Of a stretch of DNA of 64,000 nt, positions 1 to 11,086 are shown one piece after another. Made by a program: the position numbers and the translations under genes. The notes beneath the pieces are model-generated. The model saw nothing but the letters and a program-made list of their open reading frames with translations. It did no database searches and had not been told where the DNA came from. The stretch spans positions 6,200,001 through 6,264,000 of the forward strand of contig NC_067205.1 of the NCBI RefSeq assembly GCF_026262505.1. The letters run 5' to 3'. Within the stretch, counting starts at the first letter, position 1. Each line of letters starts with the position of its first letter. The DNA comes from Trichomonas vaginalis G3. Lineage: Eukaryota > Parabasalia > Trichomonadida > Trichomonadidae.

Positions 1-1
1 C

Positions 2-2384
2 AGTGGTTATGAAAGAACTGTTAGCAAAGATGAGTGGAAACAGCTATTCATATTAAGGAAGGACGTTGCTGAACTAGTTAAACCTGTTGCACAAACATTG
101 TTTCAGATAAGACCAGCAATGACTAAGAACCCTTTGACCTTAGTCAATGAGACCATAGAGGTTGAAGATAATGACATGAAAGAACTAGGAATGAATGAGA
201 GAAGTTGTGAAGGATGTTTGAGTCAAAACACATGGTTCTTCAGAGCTGTTAAGAAACTTAGTAAAGAACGACAGAAATATTTTATAGAGAAGTATTGCAA
301 AGGATGTGTAAATGAATTGCTTGAAATAGAACTTAGAGACACTTTCACACTAAAGGACTTGAGGAAAAATAAGTACATGAGTGAGGACGGTATTGACATA
401 GCTAGTGTTATAAATGACTTAAGAAGATGTGTTGTTGTTATTGACGGAGCACGTATGACATATCTAGTGAAAGATTATGATGGAATACGAGACACAACAA
501 CACTTGTGTCAGTAGATAGCAAGGAATTCAATAAGCTCATGAAGAGTATTTATGTAGGACGTATTGAGGAGAAGGATGTGAACGCACTGATGATTTATGA
601 AGCGGGTCAGAACAAGAACTATCTTATGAAGTCAGGCATGAGATTCTTTGACGAAAGAGATGACATTTACAGCTATTTCAGAGGATATGAGTATGAGGTA
701 CTGAATGAAGTAGATGAGAACGTTATTGAAGGATATTTGAAACATGTTCACGATGTCATATGTAATGAGGATGAAGAGCTTTATGAGTATGTTTTGAACT
801 GGTTCGCCTACATCGTTCAAAATCCTTGTGGAAAGACTGGAACAGTACTTTTGTTAATAGGAAAGCAAGGAACTGGTAAGAATGTACTTAGTAATGTTCT
901 ATGCGAGCTCATTAGCAAGTACGCCAACAATAATATAACGGCAATAGAGAATGTGGTTGGTAGATTCAATGCTGCTATTGAGAACATGAAGCTCATCGTA
1001 TGCAATGAACTAAGCTCATGCGATACGTCTAAGGTCATGAACCACGACGCACTAAAGTCAATAGTAACAGAGACTCAGTTGGACTTAAATCAGAAGTGTC
1101 AGCCAGTAAGAAAGATAGAGAATGTTTGTAATATCATCATGATATCTAACAACTTCAACTCAGTAAAGATTGACAAAGACGACAGAAGATTTGTTGTCAT
1201 TGACGTAAGCAGCAGATACAAAGGAAATTACGAATATTTCTCAAATCTCATTGAAAGCTTTAATGAAGAGTTTTATTCAAACTTACTGACGTACTTCATG
1301 AAGAAAGATTTAAGTGAATTTGATGTAAGGAAGATACCATTCACCAGGGCTAAACAAGAACTCATCGAAATGAACAAAACACCTTACCAAATGTTTTACG
1401 AGGAGTTCTATGAAAAGTTTGTATCCGGATGGAATTGTACAGAGTGCTACAGAAGATATAAAGAATTTGCGAAGGAGAATGAATTCTTTGCATGTAGTTC
1501 AAATGTATTTGTGGCAAGATGAGAGAATTTGTGAAGAGAAGTAGAAAGCGAGACGGTTCTGCAAGAAGTTATATTTACGAAGCAAGTATGATATTAGAAG
1601 GTCGTGGAAAGAAAGAAACAGTGAATTATGAGGAAGTGCTTGAAAAATTCATGGAGTACATGGGAAGCAATATAACATACAACAAAGACATATACAGTGA
1701 GTTTAAGTACTACTGTGAACAGCATGAGATTGAAGTAATGAGTAAAGGAGACTTTGAAACGCTTATGAAAGACAGTAAGGAGGTCGTTCATGAATGCAAT
1801 ATGAAATAGTTCATGAGAACAGTGAGGAGGTCATACATGAATGCAATGATGAAATAGTTCATGAGAACAGTGGAGTCATACATGAATGCAATAATGAAAT
1901 AGTTCATGAGAACAGTGAGGAGGTCATACATGAATGCAATGATGAAATAGTTCATGAGAACAGTGAGGAGGTCATACATGAATGCAATGATGAAATAGTT
2001 CATGAGAACAGTGAGGAGGTCATACATGAATGCAATGATGAAATAGTTCATGAGAACAGTGAGGAGGTCATACATGAGAACAGTGTTGAAATAGTTCATG
2101 AGAACAGTAAGGAGGTCATACATGAATGCAATGATGAAATAGTTCACGATGTCGTTCGTGAAGAAGCCATTGCAACAAAGAATGAGATAAAGGATTTCAT
2201 AGAACTTAACAAGGAGGAGTTTAAAGAAGGCTATGAAGTGAAAAGATGTGAAGAAGATTTCTTGGCGTATTTGAAGAAAAAGAGACTAAAGCCAATGGCT
2301 CAAAATAAGTTTCAATCGATGTTTGAAAAGAAACGTTTGAGCTATGGTGGTGTAAGAAGCACATATTACTTTGTTAAGAAGTGA
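2..2384 (+). pseudogene. D5-like SF3 primase-helicase region (P0)
   Basis: Superfamily 3 helicases of the D5 class unwind DNA during replication of Mavericks and large DNA viruses. A Walker A motif (GKQGTGKN) is encoded near 862-885. After it come the N-E-L-S and the S-N-N and D-D-R-R-F segments typical of SF3 sensor and arginine-finger regions. The frame is open from base 2, so the protein begins upstream of the window. The C-terminal part contains a 15-residue tandem repeat and ends in a Lys-rich segment with a winged-helix look. Homologous regions occur in PA (12509-13750) and PB (48901-51212). About two interruptions are visible, so it is treated as a fossil. Confidence 0.8.
1780..2147 (+). 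repeat. 45-bp coding tandem repeat (15-residue unit)
   Basis: About eight copies of a 45-bp unit beginning GAGGTCATACATGAATGCAA lie in the helicase region. Each encodes 15 residues of the type EVIHECNDEIVHENS. One copy is shortened and some vary by a few bases. The near identity of the units indicates recent expansion. The repeat is acidic and rich in His and Asn; no function is recognised. Confidence 0.9.
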
Positions 2385-2965
2385 GGACATTTATTTTTGT
2401 CGTTAGTGTTGGAGTTTTGTATTTGTTGTTAGTGAGAGAATAAATTAAATCATGAACTTTGCCATGGTCTCTGTCCCTAGTAGTTTTCATTAAGTTCTGG
2501 AAATAATGAAAGTCATAAACTTTGCCATGGTCTCTGTCCCTAGTAGTTTTCATTATCTCACAGAGTTAATGAAAGTCATACTTTCTATCAGATGAAGCAT
2601 GCAGATGAACATAATGAAAGTTAGTGAGTTTGCCACGAGTTATGAATAAAATATTGGCATATTAGATGAGATAGCTGATGAAACAGATGAAGATAAATTA
2701 AATCTTGGACTTTGCCACACTCTGTCCCTAGTTCCTCAAAATCCTTGACAACGTTGCTTAGAAATTTTGGTTCAAAACCTCATCTGATTTTAATCTGTTA
2801 TGCTACCTGTTAAGTTTCGCGAGATTATAAATGTCATGGAGTTATATAAAAAGGAGGGACAGCTAGGGACACTGGAAGTACTTGTAAGGCTATCTGTTAA
2901 GATTGCATGAAATACTAAAAGTCATGAAATCCATTATCGCTGTGCTAGCTTCACCTTAGAGTAAA
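2385..2965. other. AT-rich spacer with direct repeats
   Basis: No gene is supported in these 580 bases. Two copies of a 42-bp direct repeat lie at 2451-2492 and 2514-2555 (core GCCATGGTCTCTGTCCCTAG), and a degenerate third copy lies near 2707-2735. The segment separates the helicase region from two small genes and may hold their promoters. Confidence 0.6.
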
Positions 2966-3208
2966 ATGACGACTAAAGTCACTGAAGCAATGAAACAAAA
3001 GTTTTTGGTAGAATACATTAAATCAGGAACTATTCCAGAAGGTTTTTACATTCATACTATGAAGGATGGTAGAGTTCAGTTTAGAAAGATAAAGCAACCA
3101 TTAGATAAAGAAGGAATTTTGAGAAAGATTAAACTTCATGAGGACAACATTGCTGAACTTAGGAAGAAGCTAGAAGAGTTGGAGAAAGCAGACGACAGTG
3201 AGGAATAA
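2966..3208 (+). CDS. small Maverick protein, basic core plus C-terminal coiled coil
   Basis: This 80-residue protein has an N-terminal segment with the pattern SGTIPEGF-Y-I-H-x-x-K-D-G-R-V-Q, then a Lys/Glu/Leu-rich helix (about residues 50-75) that should form a short coiled coil, and an acidic tail. The first half resembles the start of the PA gene at 22308-22892 and the PB region at 59703-60070: each has a short G-containing turn, a KxG or KDG hairpin and a basic KxKQ stretch. That makes it a recurrent Maverick gene of unknown role. The start is the first ATG after the spacer. Confidence 0.65.
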   Translation: MTTKVTEAMKQKFLVEYIKSGTIPEGFYIHTMKDGRVQFRKIKQPLDKEGILRKIKLHEDNIAELRKKLEELEKADDSEE

Positions 3209-3246
3209 AATATTTCATTAGTTTTATTTTTACTGAAAATTTTTAT

Positions 3247-3582
3247 TTGGATGTAATGACGAAAACTATTGAGATAACAAACTACAACGGTCATGAGTTC
3301 AAGAATTTGTTCTTCGTTCCTCGTGAAAATACATTCTATCAGATACGAGGGAGAAAGGGTAAAGTTAGTTTGAGCGTTTATGAAGGAATGAAGAATGGAA
3401 AGTTTATACAAGCATACGATACAAACGGTAAGCGTGTTTCATTAGCTTTGTCAAAACTTACTAACATTTATTTTGACAGTGATTTTGACTCTGACGATTG
3501 GAGCGACAGCAGCGATACTGAAGAATATGAAGTATTGTGTGAAGCACAGCAATGGGAGGAGTTGCAATACTTTTGTAAGTGA
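3247..3582 (+). CDS. hypothetical protein with acidic C-terminus (P0)
   Basis: The product is 111 residues, or 108 if the second ATG at 3256 is used. The first two thirds look like a small beta-rich domain (NYNGHEFKNLFFVP, then basic RGRKGK). The last third is strongly acidic, with a DSDFDSDDWSDSSDTEE stretch. It follows the preceding small gene by 38 bp on the same strand. I do not recognise the family. Acidic tails of this kind are common in nucleic-acid mimic or chaperone proteins, but that is only analogy. Confidence 0.5.
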   Translation: MDVMTKTIEITNYNGHEFKNLFFVPRENTFYQIRGRKGKVSLSVYEGMKNGKFIQAYDTNGKRVSLALSKLTNIYFDSDFDSDDWSDSSDTEEYEVLCEAQQWEELQYFCK

Positions 3583-3731
3583 GAACGTTTATTTTTTACA
3601 GTAGTGAAGTCGTTTGTGAAAACGTTAGTGAGGTGAAGTGGTTGGTGGCTTTGTAAATATTTAAGGTTAAGTTAGTGTTGTCGTTTGTGTTGTAAAAATA
3701 TACGTTAACGGTTTCGTAAAGTGTCAAATTC

Positions 3732-3780
3732 ACATATCATGGGTAAGGAGGCGCGCAGTGCCTCCGTACACATGATATGT
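3732..3780. repeat. terminal hairpin of P0
   Basis: Outer arms ACATATCATG (3732-3741) and CATGATATGT (3771-3780) pair perfectly, and inner arms GGAGGC (3747-3752) and GCCTCC (3760-3765) pair around a GC-rich loop. It sits at the border between Maverick genes and host-like sequence. It resembles in position the short hairpin inside the PA/PC terminal repeats (GGCACTTCGTGCC). I read it as part of the terminal inverted repeat of P0; the partner end is not in the window. Confidence 0.6.
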
Positions 3781-3789
3781 ATACTAACC

Positions 3790-4337
3790 TCCACCGCCAA
3801 AATAGCCCCCACCACCTCCTGCATTGCCATCCGGTGTATGACCATCATATCGTCGAGATTCATTTCCGGCACCGAAACCAAATCTTCCTTTAATACCTCC
3901 TTCGCCGCCTGATATTTGCGTACCACCTCGGCCATAGTTGCCAGTGCTATTATACCCAATTAATCCACCACCAGGACCACCCGTTTCGTAACAACCGTCA
4001 CTTGATCCAGCGCCCGATGAGACAATAATTCGACTATTAAGACCGGAAAAGTCGCCATAATCACCTGGAAGAAGTCGGATATCAGATGAGCCACCACCTG
4101 ATATTTGGCCTGGACCTCCTCCACCATATGATGGAAAAGAGGCATTTTTATAAGCTTGTGATCCTACGTGTAGGTAAAGTTTAATGGAATGACGGAATAC
4201 AACATAGCCGCTTACGTATGCACTCCTGATTGGGTTAGATAAAACTATATCGTTTCCTGAACCACCCCATAATTCAAAAAGATAATTTCCTCGTTTGAGG
4301 AAAACTTCGTAAGGAGTTGAATGAGAAGCATTGATAC
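3790..4337 (-). pseudogene. fragment of glycine-rich (ALK/LTK-type) surface protein gene
   Basis: This 548-bp segment aligns without any gap to 35128-35675, the inner part of the glycine-rich host gene on the minus strand, with only a handful of base differences. It has neither the 5-prime nor the 3-prime end of the gene. It begins right after the P0 hairpin and stops abruptly at 4337, where the flanking sequence becomes unrelated. The near identity shows a very recent duplication. A plausible history is duplication of the host gene with P0 landing in or beside the copy. Confidence 0.85.
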
Positions 4338-4782
4338 TGTTGTAAACAGAAATTCATCAAAAGTGACACATCAGAAAAGCTAAAATATTGAATTTTTGGA
4401 ACTTTTGATAGAGCACGTTTTTAAATATTAATTAAAGTAAATGTATATTTTGTAAAGATTCTTTTTAATAAAAAAATAAAATTTTGAAGAAGAACACAAA
4501 ATCTTCTGAAAAATAATATCACATAAACTCATATTATTTTCTAATATATAACTATTTTATATAAAAATCAAATTCAATGATCTTAAAAGCGAAGGATAAA
4601 CCTCAAAATTTACGAATATAATGAGTGGGAATATAATGCTTATCTATCATAAAACCATATGAAATATCAATTTTTGCTTTACGCCTAATTTTTGACGACA
4701 ATTAGCAAAAAATGTTAAATGTTAACACTCAGTCCATTTGAATATGAAAAATAAAATTGACTTTGGTTAAATGTTTTTATTT
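4338..4782. other. AT-rich spacer, no gene seen
   Basis: These 445 bases lie between the glycine-rich fragment and the left end of PA. They are very AT-rich with stops in all frames. I see no repeat or RNA gene here. Confidence 0.6.
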
Positions 4783-4848
4783 AAAAAAAAAAGGTAGTGG
4801 GGCCTCCAGGCACTTCGTGCCCTCTAGCCCTGAAGATGTTTAGTATAA
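4783..4848 (+). repeat. left terminal inverted repeat of PA
   Basis: A run of ten A is followed by GGTAGTGGGGC, a short hairpin GGCACTTCGTGCC, CTCTAGCCC and a segment ending TTTAGTATAA. The same sequence, inverted, lies at 28987-29051 with only a few differences, and a third copy starts PC at 60408. The flanking sequence ATTT directly before the A run and directly after the T run of the other end could be a short target duplication, but the homopolymers make this ambiguous. Confidence 0.9.
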
Positions 4849-5060
4849 CTTTGTCCGGACAAGTAAGGGTCTATCGTCGCTACAGGAAAAGTTACAGGTG
4901 TTCCAAGGAAGTATACTTTGAGAAGCCTTTTCTCCATTTTAAAACAAGATAGGACGGTTATTTTACAAAACTGACAACACTTTGACCGAGTAGTTTTTTG
5001 TGCTGAACAAAAAGTGTCATATAAACATCTGTCAAAAACCGCTTTTTAACTTCACTTAAA

Positions 5061-6869
5061 ATGCCACGTAAGCTACGTAAGAATATACGTAAGAGGAAGG
5101 GAGCATTGAAACATCCAATAGTAAAACTGACACCACAACAACAGTTGCAACAACAAATTATGAATGACCCCACTATGTTGCAACAAATGTCAAGCAACCC
5201 TATGCTTTTAAACCGAGTTATTGGTGCACAGAGTGGAGGTTTAAGAGCGGCACTTTTAGCGAAAATGGCAGGCTATGGTGGAGCTGCAGACGGAACAGCT
5301 TATAACCCTCAAAGTCAAATGAATTTGAGTTCACTCAAAAATCAAATAACAGATGTCAAAAAGTCAAACATAGACATACAGAAACAAATAAGTGAAAACG
5401 AAAAGAAACTAGAATATGACAGACACACAAAGAAACTCAATGAGTTAAACGTAGAGAAAAAGAAGAAAGAAGAACAACTGAAAGAACTAAGTACAGAGGA
5501 ATATGCAAAAAAAGTGTCAGAAAAAGCAGCAGAAGTAGCAAAAATGGAACAAGATGTTATAAATTTGAAAAACCATACTACTCAATATAAAGTACTGAAA
5601 GATGAAGAAATAAAACAAAAAGCCATGAAGACATATATGGATAGCGATGAGTATAAAAAAGAAGTTGAAGCAAATGTAAAGGCAGAAAAACTTTTACAGT
5701 TGCAAAACCAAACCGTACAGTATGAAAACTTAGCACAAGAAAGTAAAAATAACGACGCAGCCATGCAAAAGGCAATGAAAAGCGCAGAATATATAAAAGC
5801 TAATAATGACTGGTTAGATGCCCAAGCCAACGCTAAAGCAGCCCAACTTATAGGGTCAATAAGGACAAAAATACAAGCGGATGAAGACAGTTCAAATGAA
5901 GCTTTAATGAATGCTGACTTTAAGAACGCCTTCGAAGCTCTTCATAGTAAGGTGAAACTAGTGAACGACTTCTCATCTGGAAAGAAACTGAAGTCTGAAG
6001 GTTTCGACAACGAGTTAAGAGAAGTAGCACAAAATATGACGAAAATAACAGATGCAGCAACGAGACAGGCAGTTCAAAGTGCCTATGACGCCGTTAGAGC
6101 AACTGTTGTGGAAAGTCAAGAAAAAGAGTTACAACAGACCAAAACAGACCTAGTAAATGCTTTCTTAAAAACGAAAAGTCAGGTAGGACATTATGCTGCA
6201 GATGGAACATATGTGCCAGCTGGTGGAACTTATATACCAGCTGGTGGAACTTATATACTAGCTAGTGGAACTTATATACCACCAAACCCTCCAAGAGAAG
6301 CACCTGCACCAGGACTACCTAAAACATTTACATCGTCACATGGACACAGACACAGGCATGCACAACAACAACAACCAACAGTTCAAAATCCAACACAGCA
6401 ACCAACAGTTCAAAATCCAACACAGCAACCAACAGTTCAAAACACTGCACAGCAAACAACAGTTCAAAACCCTGCACAACAACAACCACAAACAGAGCAA
6501 GGACATAAAAGAAGTAGAGAACAAGGAAACCAAGAATTCTTAAAAATGCTTAAGGAAGATTATGGTTACCCAGATACTCTTGACTTTAGTGACAGATATA
6601 AAGAAGCTATTAGAAAGTTCAAGGAAGGAAATACTGACCCGAACCTATTTAGCTTTATGGTTCAGCACCAAATGGGATATAATTTCAAACCTGGAAAATA
6701 CAAGCTCGCTAAGGGATATGATTTAATAGCATATCATCCAAATGACATGAATGAATTTACTCCGAGATATTTGATGTCAGAGCTAAATGATAATTCAACT
6801 CTCTTCATGAAACGCGTAAAAAATAGAGACGGAACGAAAGAAGAAAGGTTTATGAGTCCGGATGACTAG
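5061..6869 (+). CDS. coiled-coil structural-type protein with Q-rich repeats (PA)
   Basis: This 602-residue reading frame starts with a very basic segment (PRKLRKNIRKRKGALK), which could bind DNA. Next is a Gln-rich stretch, and then about 250 residues of Lys/Glu/Gln-rich heptads that should form a long coiled coil (about residues 100-330). Two repeat arrays follow: GGTYIPA-type units (residues about 380-410) and QPTVQNPTQ-type units (about 440-480). The C-terminal 110 residues look globular (YGYPDTLDFSDRYKEAIRKF). I do not recognise the family; a core or internal virion protein fits its features and its place upstream of the capsid genes. A small DNA transposon lies immediately downstream in this coding stretch. 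Confidence 0.65.
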   Translation: MPRKLRKNIRKRKGALKHPIVKLTPQQQLQQQIMNDPTMLQQMSSNPMLLNRVIGAQSGGLRAALLAKMAGYGGAADGTAYNPQSQMNLSSLKNQITDVKKSNIDIQKQISENEKKLEYDRHTKKLNELNVEKKKKEEQLKELSTEEYAKKVSEKAAEVAKMEQDVINLKNHTTQYKVLKDEEIKQKAMKTYMDSDEYKKEVEANVKAEKLLQLQNQTVQYENLAQESKNNDAAMQKAMKSAEYIKANNDWLDAQANAKAAQLIGSIRTKIQADEDSSNEALMNADFKNAFEALHSKVKLVNDFSSGKKLKSEGFDNELREVAQNMTKITDAATRQAVQSAYDAVRATVVESQEKELQQTKTDLVNAFLKTKSQVGHYAADGTYVPAGGTYIPAGGTYILASGTYIPPNPPREAPAPGLPKTFTSSHGHRHRHAQQQQPTVQNPTQQPTVQNPTQQPTVQNTAQQTTVQNPAQQQPQTEQGHKRSREQGNQEFLKMLKEDYGYPDTLDFSDRYKEAIRKFKEGNTDPNLFSFMVQHQMGYNFKPGKYKLAKGYDLIAYHPNDMNEFTPRYLMSELNDNSTLFMKRVKNRDGTKEERFMSPDD

Positions 6870-7576
6870 TCATGTGATTTTATCCCAAGCATATGGGGAT
6901 TCTAAATTTTTGTCCCTATCGTTATCCCAATTGAATTTTTTTTGGAATTTAAAATTTTTTTTTCTCCATGTAAACTTAAATTTTAATTTTTACCACTAAA
7001 ATGCAATATTTCAACAAATTAATGAGTAATAATATTTTAATTTATAATAAATATTATAAATCTCCTCAATTTAATGTAATTATTGTATTAATTTTTGTTG
7101 AAAATATAAAATCTTCAAGTAAATGATGTGAATTTAATATTTTTAGAATGTTGTTTAATTGTACTATATTATGCATGTAAAATTTTGTTACAATACATTT
7201 TATATGGGATCCCCATTGCCCAATTGAGAGAAAATTGAGAGGTGGGATTGGGCTAGCCCAATTCAAAATATCCCAGGTGGAAATAAAAAAATTAACAATT
7301 CAACATAAAAAAGCATCTTAAATAATAATGATAAAAAGAAATTTTGTATGAATTTCAATCAAATTTGTTTTTATTCAACTTAAGAAATCACTTCATTAAT
7401 GAAAGAAGTCGGGTTCACAACATATCCCGATCTTGAAACGAAACAACATGTTTTTTTGATGCCCTAAACGGGGGGTCGCCAGCAAAAAAAAGATGTCAAA
7501 ATTTATCCCAAAAATTTAAAAAAAATCGAAGAAAGTGCATCCCAGGGATTATAAAATTTAAGTTTTCACATCTCTA
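6868..7576. mobile_element. non-autonomous DNA transposon with 9-bp target duplication (MULE-like)
   Basis: The 9-bp sequence CGGATGACT occurs at 6859-6867 and again at 7577-7585, directly flanking 709 bp of AT-rich DNA unlike the surrounding coding sequence. The insert ends are weakly inverted: AGTCATGTGA at the left and, on the other strand, AGAGATGTGA at the right. Several TTATCCCA motifs lie just inside the ends. There is no coding capacity. A 9-bp duplication fits Mutator-like elements, which are known in T. vaginalis; family assignment is inference. The insertion is younger than PA. Confidence 0.75.
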
Positions 7577-7626
7577 CGGATGACTTAAATAGGGAACTTG
7601 TTAAAAACGGTCTCGGAATATATGAA

Positions 7627-9133
7627 ATGCCAGCAGATGAGGTACAAGAAACTCAACAGGAAGAAGTTCAGATACAACCAGACATGGAAGAAATAGTTCA
7701 GCAACAACAGCTAGAAGAGCCTGAAGGAAACGAACAAGTCCCTCCTTTGGAAACTAACTTCACAGAACTAGATGAAGATTTGGAACAGCCGAAAAATCTT
7801 GACCCTCAACAAGTGTATGCGGGGAATATGGAATCTTTCCAAGAGTCTAAGAAAAATTCGGCTGACATAGTAGAAGAATATCGAAAAATGTTCGCCGACA
7901 TACAAAAGACTCCAACATCAGATGAAAATATTCAGCATAGAATGGAAGTACTGAAAGAAAGTGTACGCAAATACAACAATCCTTTTTACTTACGACCATA
8001 TAACGTTCAATCTTTGGCTGAACTCGGTGAAAATAAAAGGTTAAATTTCACCAAAACATATAGAAATGAAACATTGTTTAAAGTTCATTCAGAACCTAAC
8101 CAATATGGAAACAAACCTACTTTTGTTTCTGCAGACGATGGAACTACAATGAGATGGGGTCATAAAGCTAATCCGGATAGGTGGTTCATAAACTTACAAC
8201 CTCAATTCCAAGAAGTTGTAGACGCAATGGAAGTGAATGGTGAACCAGATGTAGCTGGTATTTTCAGCGCGGCTTTAATGCCATTGAAAGATATGAAACA
8301 TGCAGATATTTTGGACCAGTATGAAATGAACATGGCTGATGGAAATATAACACCTGACGTTCTAGAACATTTATCTCAAAGAACTACACAGAACCATAGA
8401 GATGGTATATTTGGTGAAGAGTTTAGAAAGAAAGTTAGGGAGAGAGAAGGAAGAGAACCTATTGTACATGATCTTGCAAACGAAAGTTTGCAAAATGTCA
8501 TAAAAACTTACTTTGCAGACAATGAACCGAGAAGGGATGAATATTTAAGAAAACTCAAATGGACAGTACCAAATGAAATGTTAGTATTGAAAAACATGTT
8601 CCTTGACAAAATAAAACCAACTACAGAAATAAATGACGCAAGACTGAAACATTGGGTAAAAGCTTTCCCATTCACAAAAGATATTATTGGTAACATGGAA
8701 AGAAAACCAGAATGGCTACAAAAACATATATTTGGAAACGAGCATATTCCATATGGACAAGCTATATTTGAAGAGCTTGAACCGGAAACTCAGGAAAGAG
8801 TCATGCAAACAATACGCGAAGACTCAAATACAAACTATGACAAAATCTTTCTAGGATATAGGTTACCTGAGATGGGCGACCAGAGCCCAAAGGCAAAAAG
8901 GACATGGGAAATTTACAACATACTAGGTGAACATGAGGCAAAGATGCAACAACTTGAAGCAGAGGGCAAGTTACCAAAAGCGACACCAAAGAAGAAGAGT
9001 AGAACAAAGTGAAAATAGTGAAGAAGTAACTTCATCTAGTGAAAGTAGTGGCAATGAAGGAAAAAGAAGAGTTAAAAACTCAGTCAGGAAGAAAGTAAAG
9101 CTTGGTACGAGTGGGTTCTATTATGACACATAA
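7627..9133 (+). CDS. hypothetical structural-type protein region (PA)
   Basis: The main reading frame of 461 residues (7627-9012) begins with an acidic, Gln-rich segment (about 70 residues). It then has a helical region and a long globular part with conserved-looking aromatic segments such as NPFYLRPYNVQSLAEL and WGHKANPDRWFINL. It ends in a basic PKKKSRTK tail; a short overlapping frame to 9133 is Ser- and Lys-rich. No enzyme motif is visible. It lies directly before the capsid-like gene, so an internal or scaffold role is plausible but unproven. Confidence 0.5.
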
Positions 9134-9165
9134 ATCCAACTATTCTATATTTTTACCCATATGAA

Positions 9166-10774
9166 ATGTACGCCGCTCAGAATATAACGCCAACAGTTTT
9201 GGATGCCATGAACGGAAATGTTTCCGAATGGTATAACGAATGCGACAATGCCATTAGAAGGTCAGAAATAGTTCCTGGAACTTACGAATATACAACTGCT
9301 GTTTCTTATGGAAACGTAGGTGAGTTTGGAGAAGGTTCTTCAACAACAGTAGATATTGCTTGTGACAGGTTTCATATTATTTCTATTGACAACTCATTCT
9401 TATACGTGGAACAAGACATTGAAATAAAACCTTCTGCCAAGTTGTCTGACAAGAAAGGTTGCAATGGAATTTTCTATGTCGGATACCAATATGCTCCAGA
9501 AGTTTTCATGGGATATAAGATATATTCTAACTCTGACTTAGTTCAAACAGTAACATGGGCAAACTATGAATGGTTCGCTTTGAGAAACTCAGTACAACCA
9601 CAAGCTAGAGAACAAACAGACCAGTATGCAAATATTGAGAAAATAAGAAGACTTGACCCTAACGTTCCAGGAGTTTATGTTAACCTTTCTGGTTCAGATG
9701 GAAATGCTGCCACTAAAGTAAAAACTGAAACTTAGAGTTCCTTTGTCATCTTTCCTCATCTTCAGGTTTTTAAGATACTTGCCAAACTGGGCAGGAAAAA
9801 TTTCTATTGAACTTACTCCAAGCAAAAATAACTTAGTCATTGCACCAACACAAGACCCATTCACTCTTACAGACGTAAAGGGAACAAATAAAACGTCATT
9901 CGCCGAATTTTGCAAAGACAAAGTTGACTTAGACTTTGGTTTCTCAAACCTCAACACTGAAGTAAACTATTATTTCAATGCTGCTGGAGATGCTTGGGAC
10001 CCAGTTAAGTTCACATGCGAAAAATTTGAATGCAAGAGAATAGAAAGCAGACTTGCAGTCTATATGTTGGACCCAGATATTTCAAATGCTTTAGCTGCCA
10101 AATATATTGCAGTTCCACTTATGTTCCCTATACACCAAATATCTGTCAAAGACTTTGCAGGTGAAGTTGGAAACCAAAGTGCTGACCCAGGTGCAAGAAC
10201 AGATATTGCTTTAACAACTGCAATGAAACATGCAGATACTATGTTTGTACTGTTCAGACGAACTATAAATGACTATTTCTTGTTTCTACAACCCGGTATT
10301 AAATATCATATAAACATAGATGGCAAATATTATCCAAGAGAAGAATATTCTACAGTTGAGGATATGAGGTCATACAACTTGACATTAGATGCTATGAACT
10401 TTAACAACAACTTCACAACAACCATTAACCCTGAAATGCAAAGTTCTATTATGCCATATGTGAAAGTATGGACTCATACAGGAGGTCAAAAAACTCAATA
10501 TACAAATGGAGACCGTTCAAACTTTTGGCTTGGCATTCCATTTGCTGACTCAGAAGACTTTATGGGTGGTATTTCAACTGTTGGTACTGTACAAATACAA
10601 TATACTGGTGACAGAGACGGTCCGGATGAATTGAAAGCAAAGAAGTTTACAAAACCAATAGCACTTTTCACGGAAGATGCTCTTTTGAAGATTCGTTCGA
10701 TGAAACCTGCTGGGGCTCCTCAGATTGGCATAACGACAGCTTCCATCGAGCAGATTTTGGCAGCAGGTCAGTAA
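9166..10774 (+). pseudogene. major capsid protein-like region (PA)
   Basis: About 530 codons lie in this region. The N-terminal part contains NSFLYVEQDIEIKPSAKL and the C-terminal part GDRSNFWLGIPFADSEDF and GTVQIQYTGDRDGPDEL, with predicted beta strands throughout. Size, beta-rich character and position before the CCG-motif protein and minor capsid candidate match the double-jelly-roll MCP known from Polintons and adenovirus-type viruses. The PB counterpart is 57448-59090. The start is preceded by TTTTTACCCATATGAA. I assign it by context and pattern rather than by a specific signature motif. About one interruption is visible. Confidence 0.6.
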
Positions 10775-11086
10775 GTTGTTCTTGAACTGACTTCTCTCCG
10801 TCAAATATTGACAGTACGCCAGTTTTGACATAATATTGTAAGATAAACTTTCCTTTAGAAATATCTGTAAGTTTTGTTGTTATATTTTTGTCAACGTCAA
10901 GAACTTTCACCATCTCGGTTATACCAACTTTCTTTGCTTTATGGAAAATTTTGGTTCAGCAAATATTGCTATTCTATAACATTTTCCATTGTTTGTGTAA
11001 AGAACTATTCTGTCAATGTATTTGTATTGTTTGTGAGTATAAACTTTGTTTCTGCTCAATTCAATAAGATATCCGAATACGTCCAT
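10775..11086 (-). pseudogene. small gene opposite the CCG-motif gene (PA)
   Basis: On the minus strand an ATG at 11086 opens a segment beginning MDVFGYLIELSRNKVY, continuing with YKYIDRIVLYTNNGKCYRIA. Further along, a segment reading KFILQYYVKTGVLSIFDGE runs towards the capsid gene, with which it converges. Its start lies only 18 bp from the start of the divergent gene at 11105, sharing the compact promoter. I do not recognise the family. About one interruption is visible. Confidence 0.5.

Larger units (their letters stand above)
1..3785 (+). mobile_element. Maverick/Polinton fossil 'P0', right-hand part
   Basis: This stretch holds an SF3 primase-helicase region, a small gene related to one in PA and PB, and a short unknown gene, all on the plus strand, ending in a strong hairpin at 3732-3780. 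The gene set matches the Mavericks later in the window, but the terminal hairpin differs from the PA/PC terminus, so it is probably another subfamily. The left end lies outside the window. It looks broken, with about two interruptions in the helicase region. The right border is inferred from the hairpin and from the abrupt start of host-like sequence at about 3790. Confidence 0.7.

Noticed and set aside
1788-2147. Minus-strand frame with MNYFIIAFMYDLLTV repeats
   Set aside because: Antisense shadow of the 45-bp coding repeat in the helicase region.
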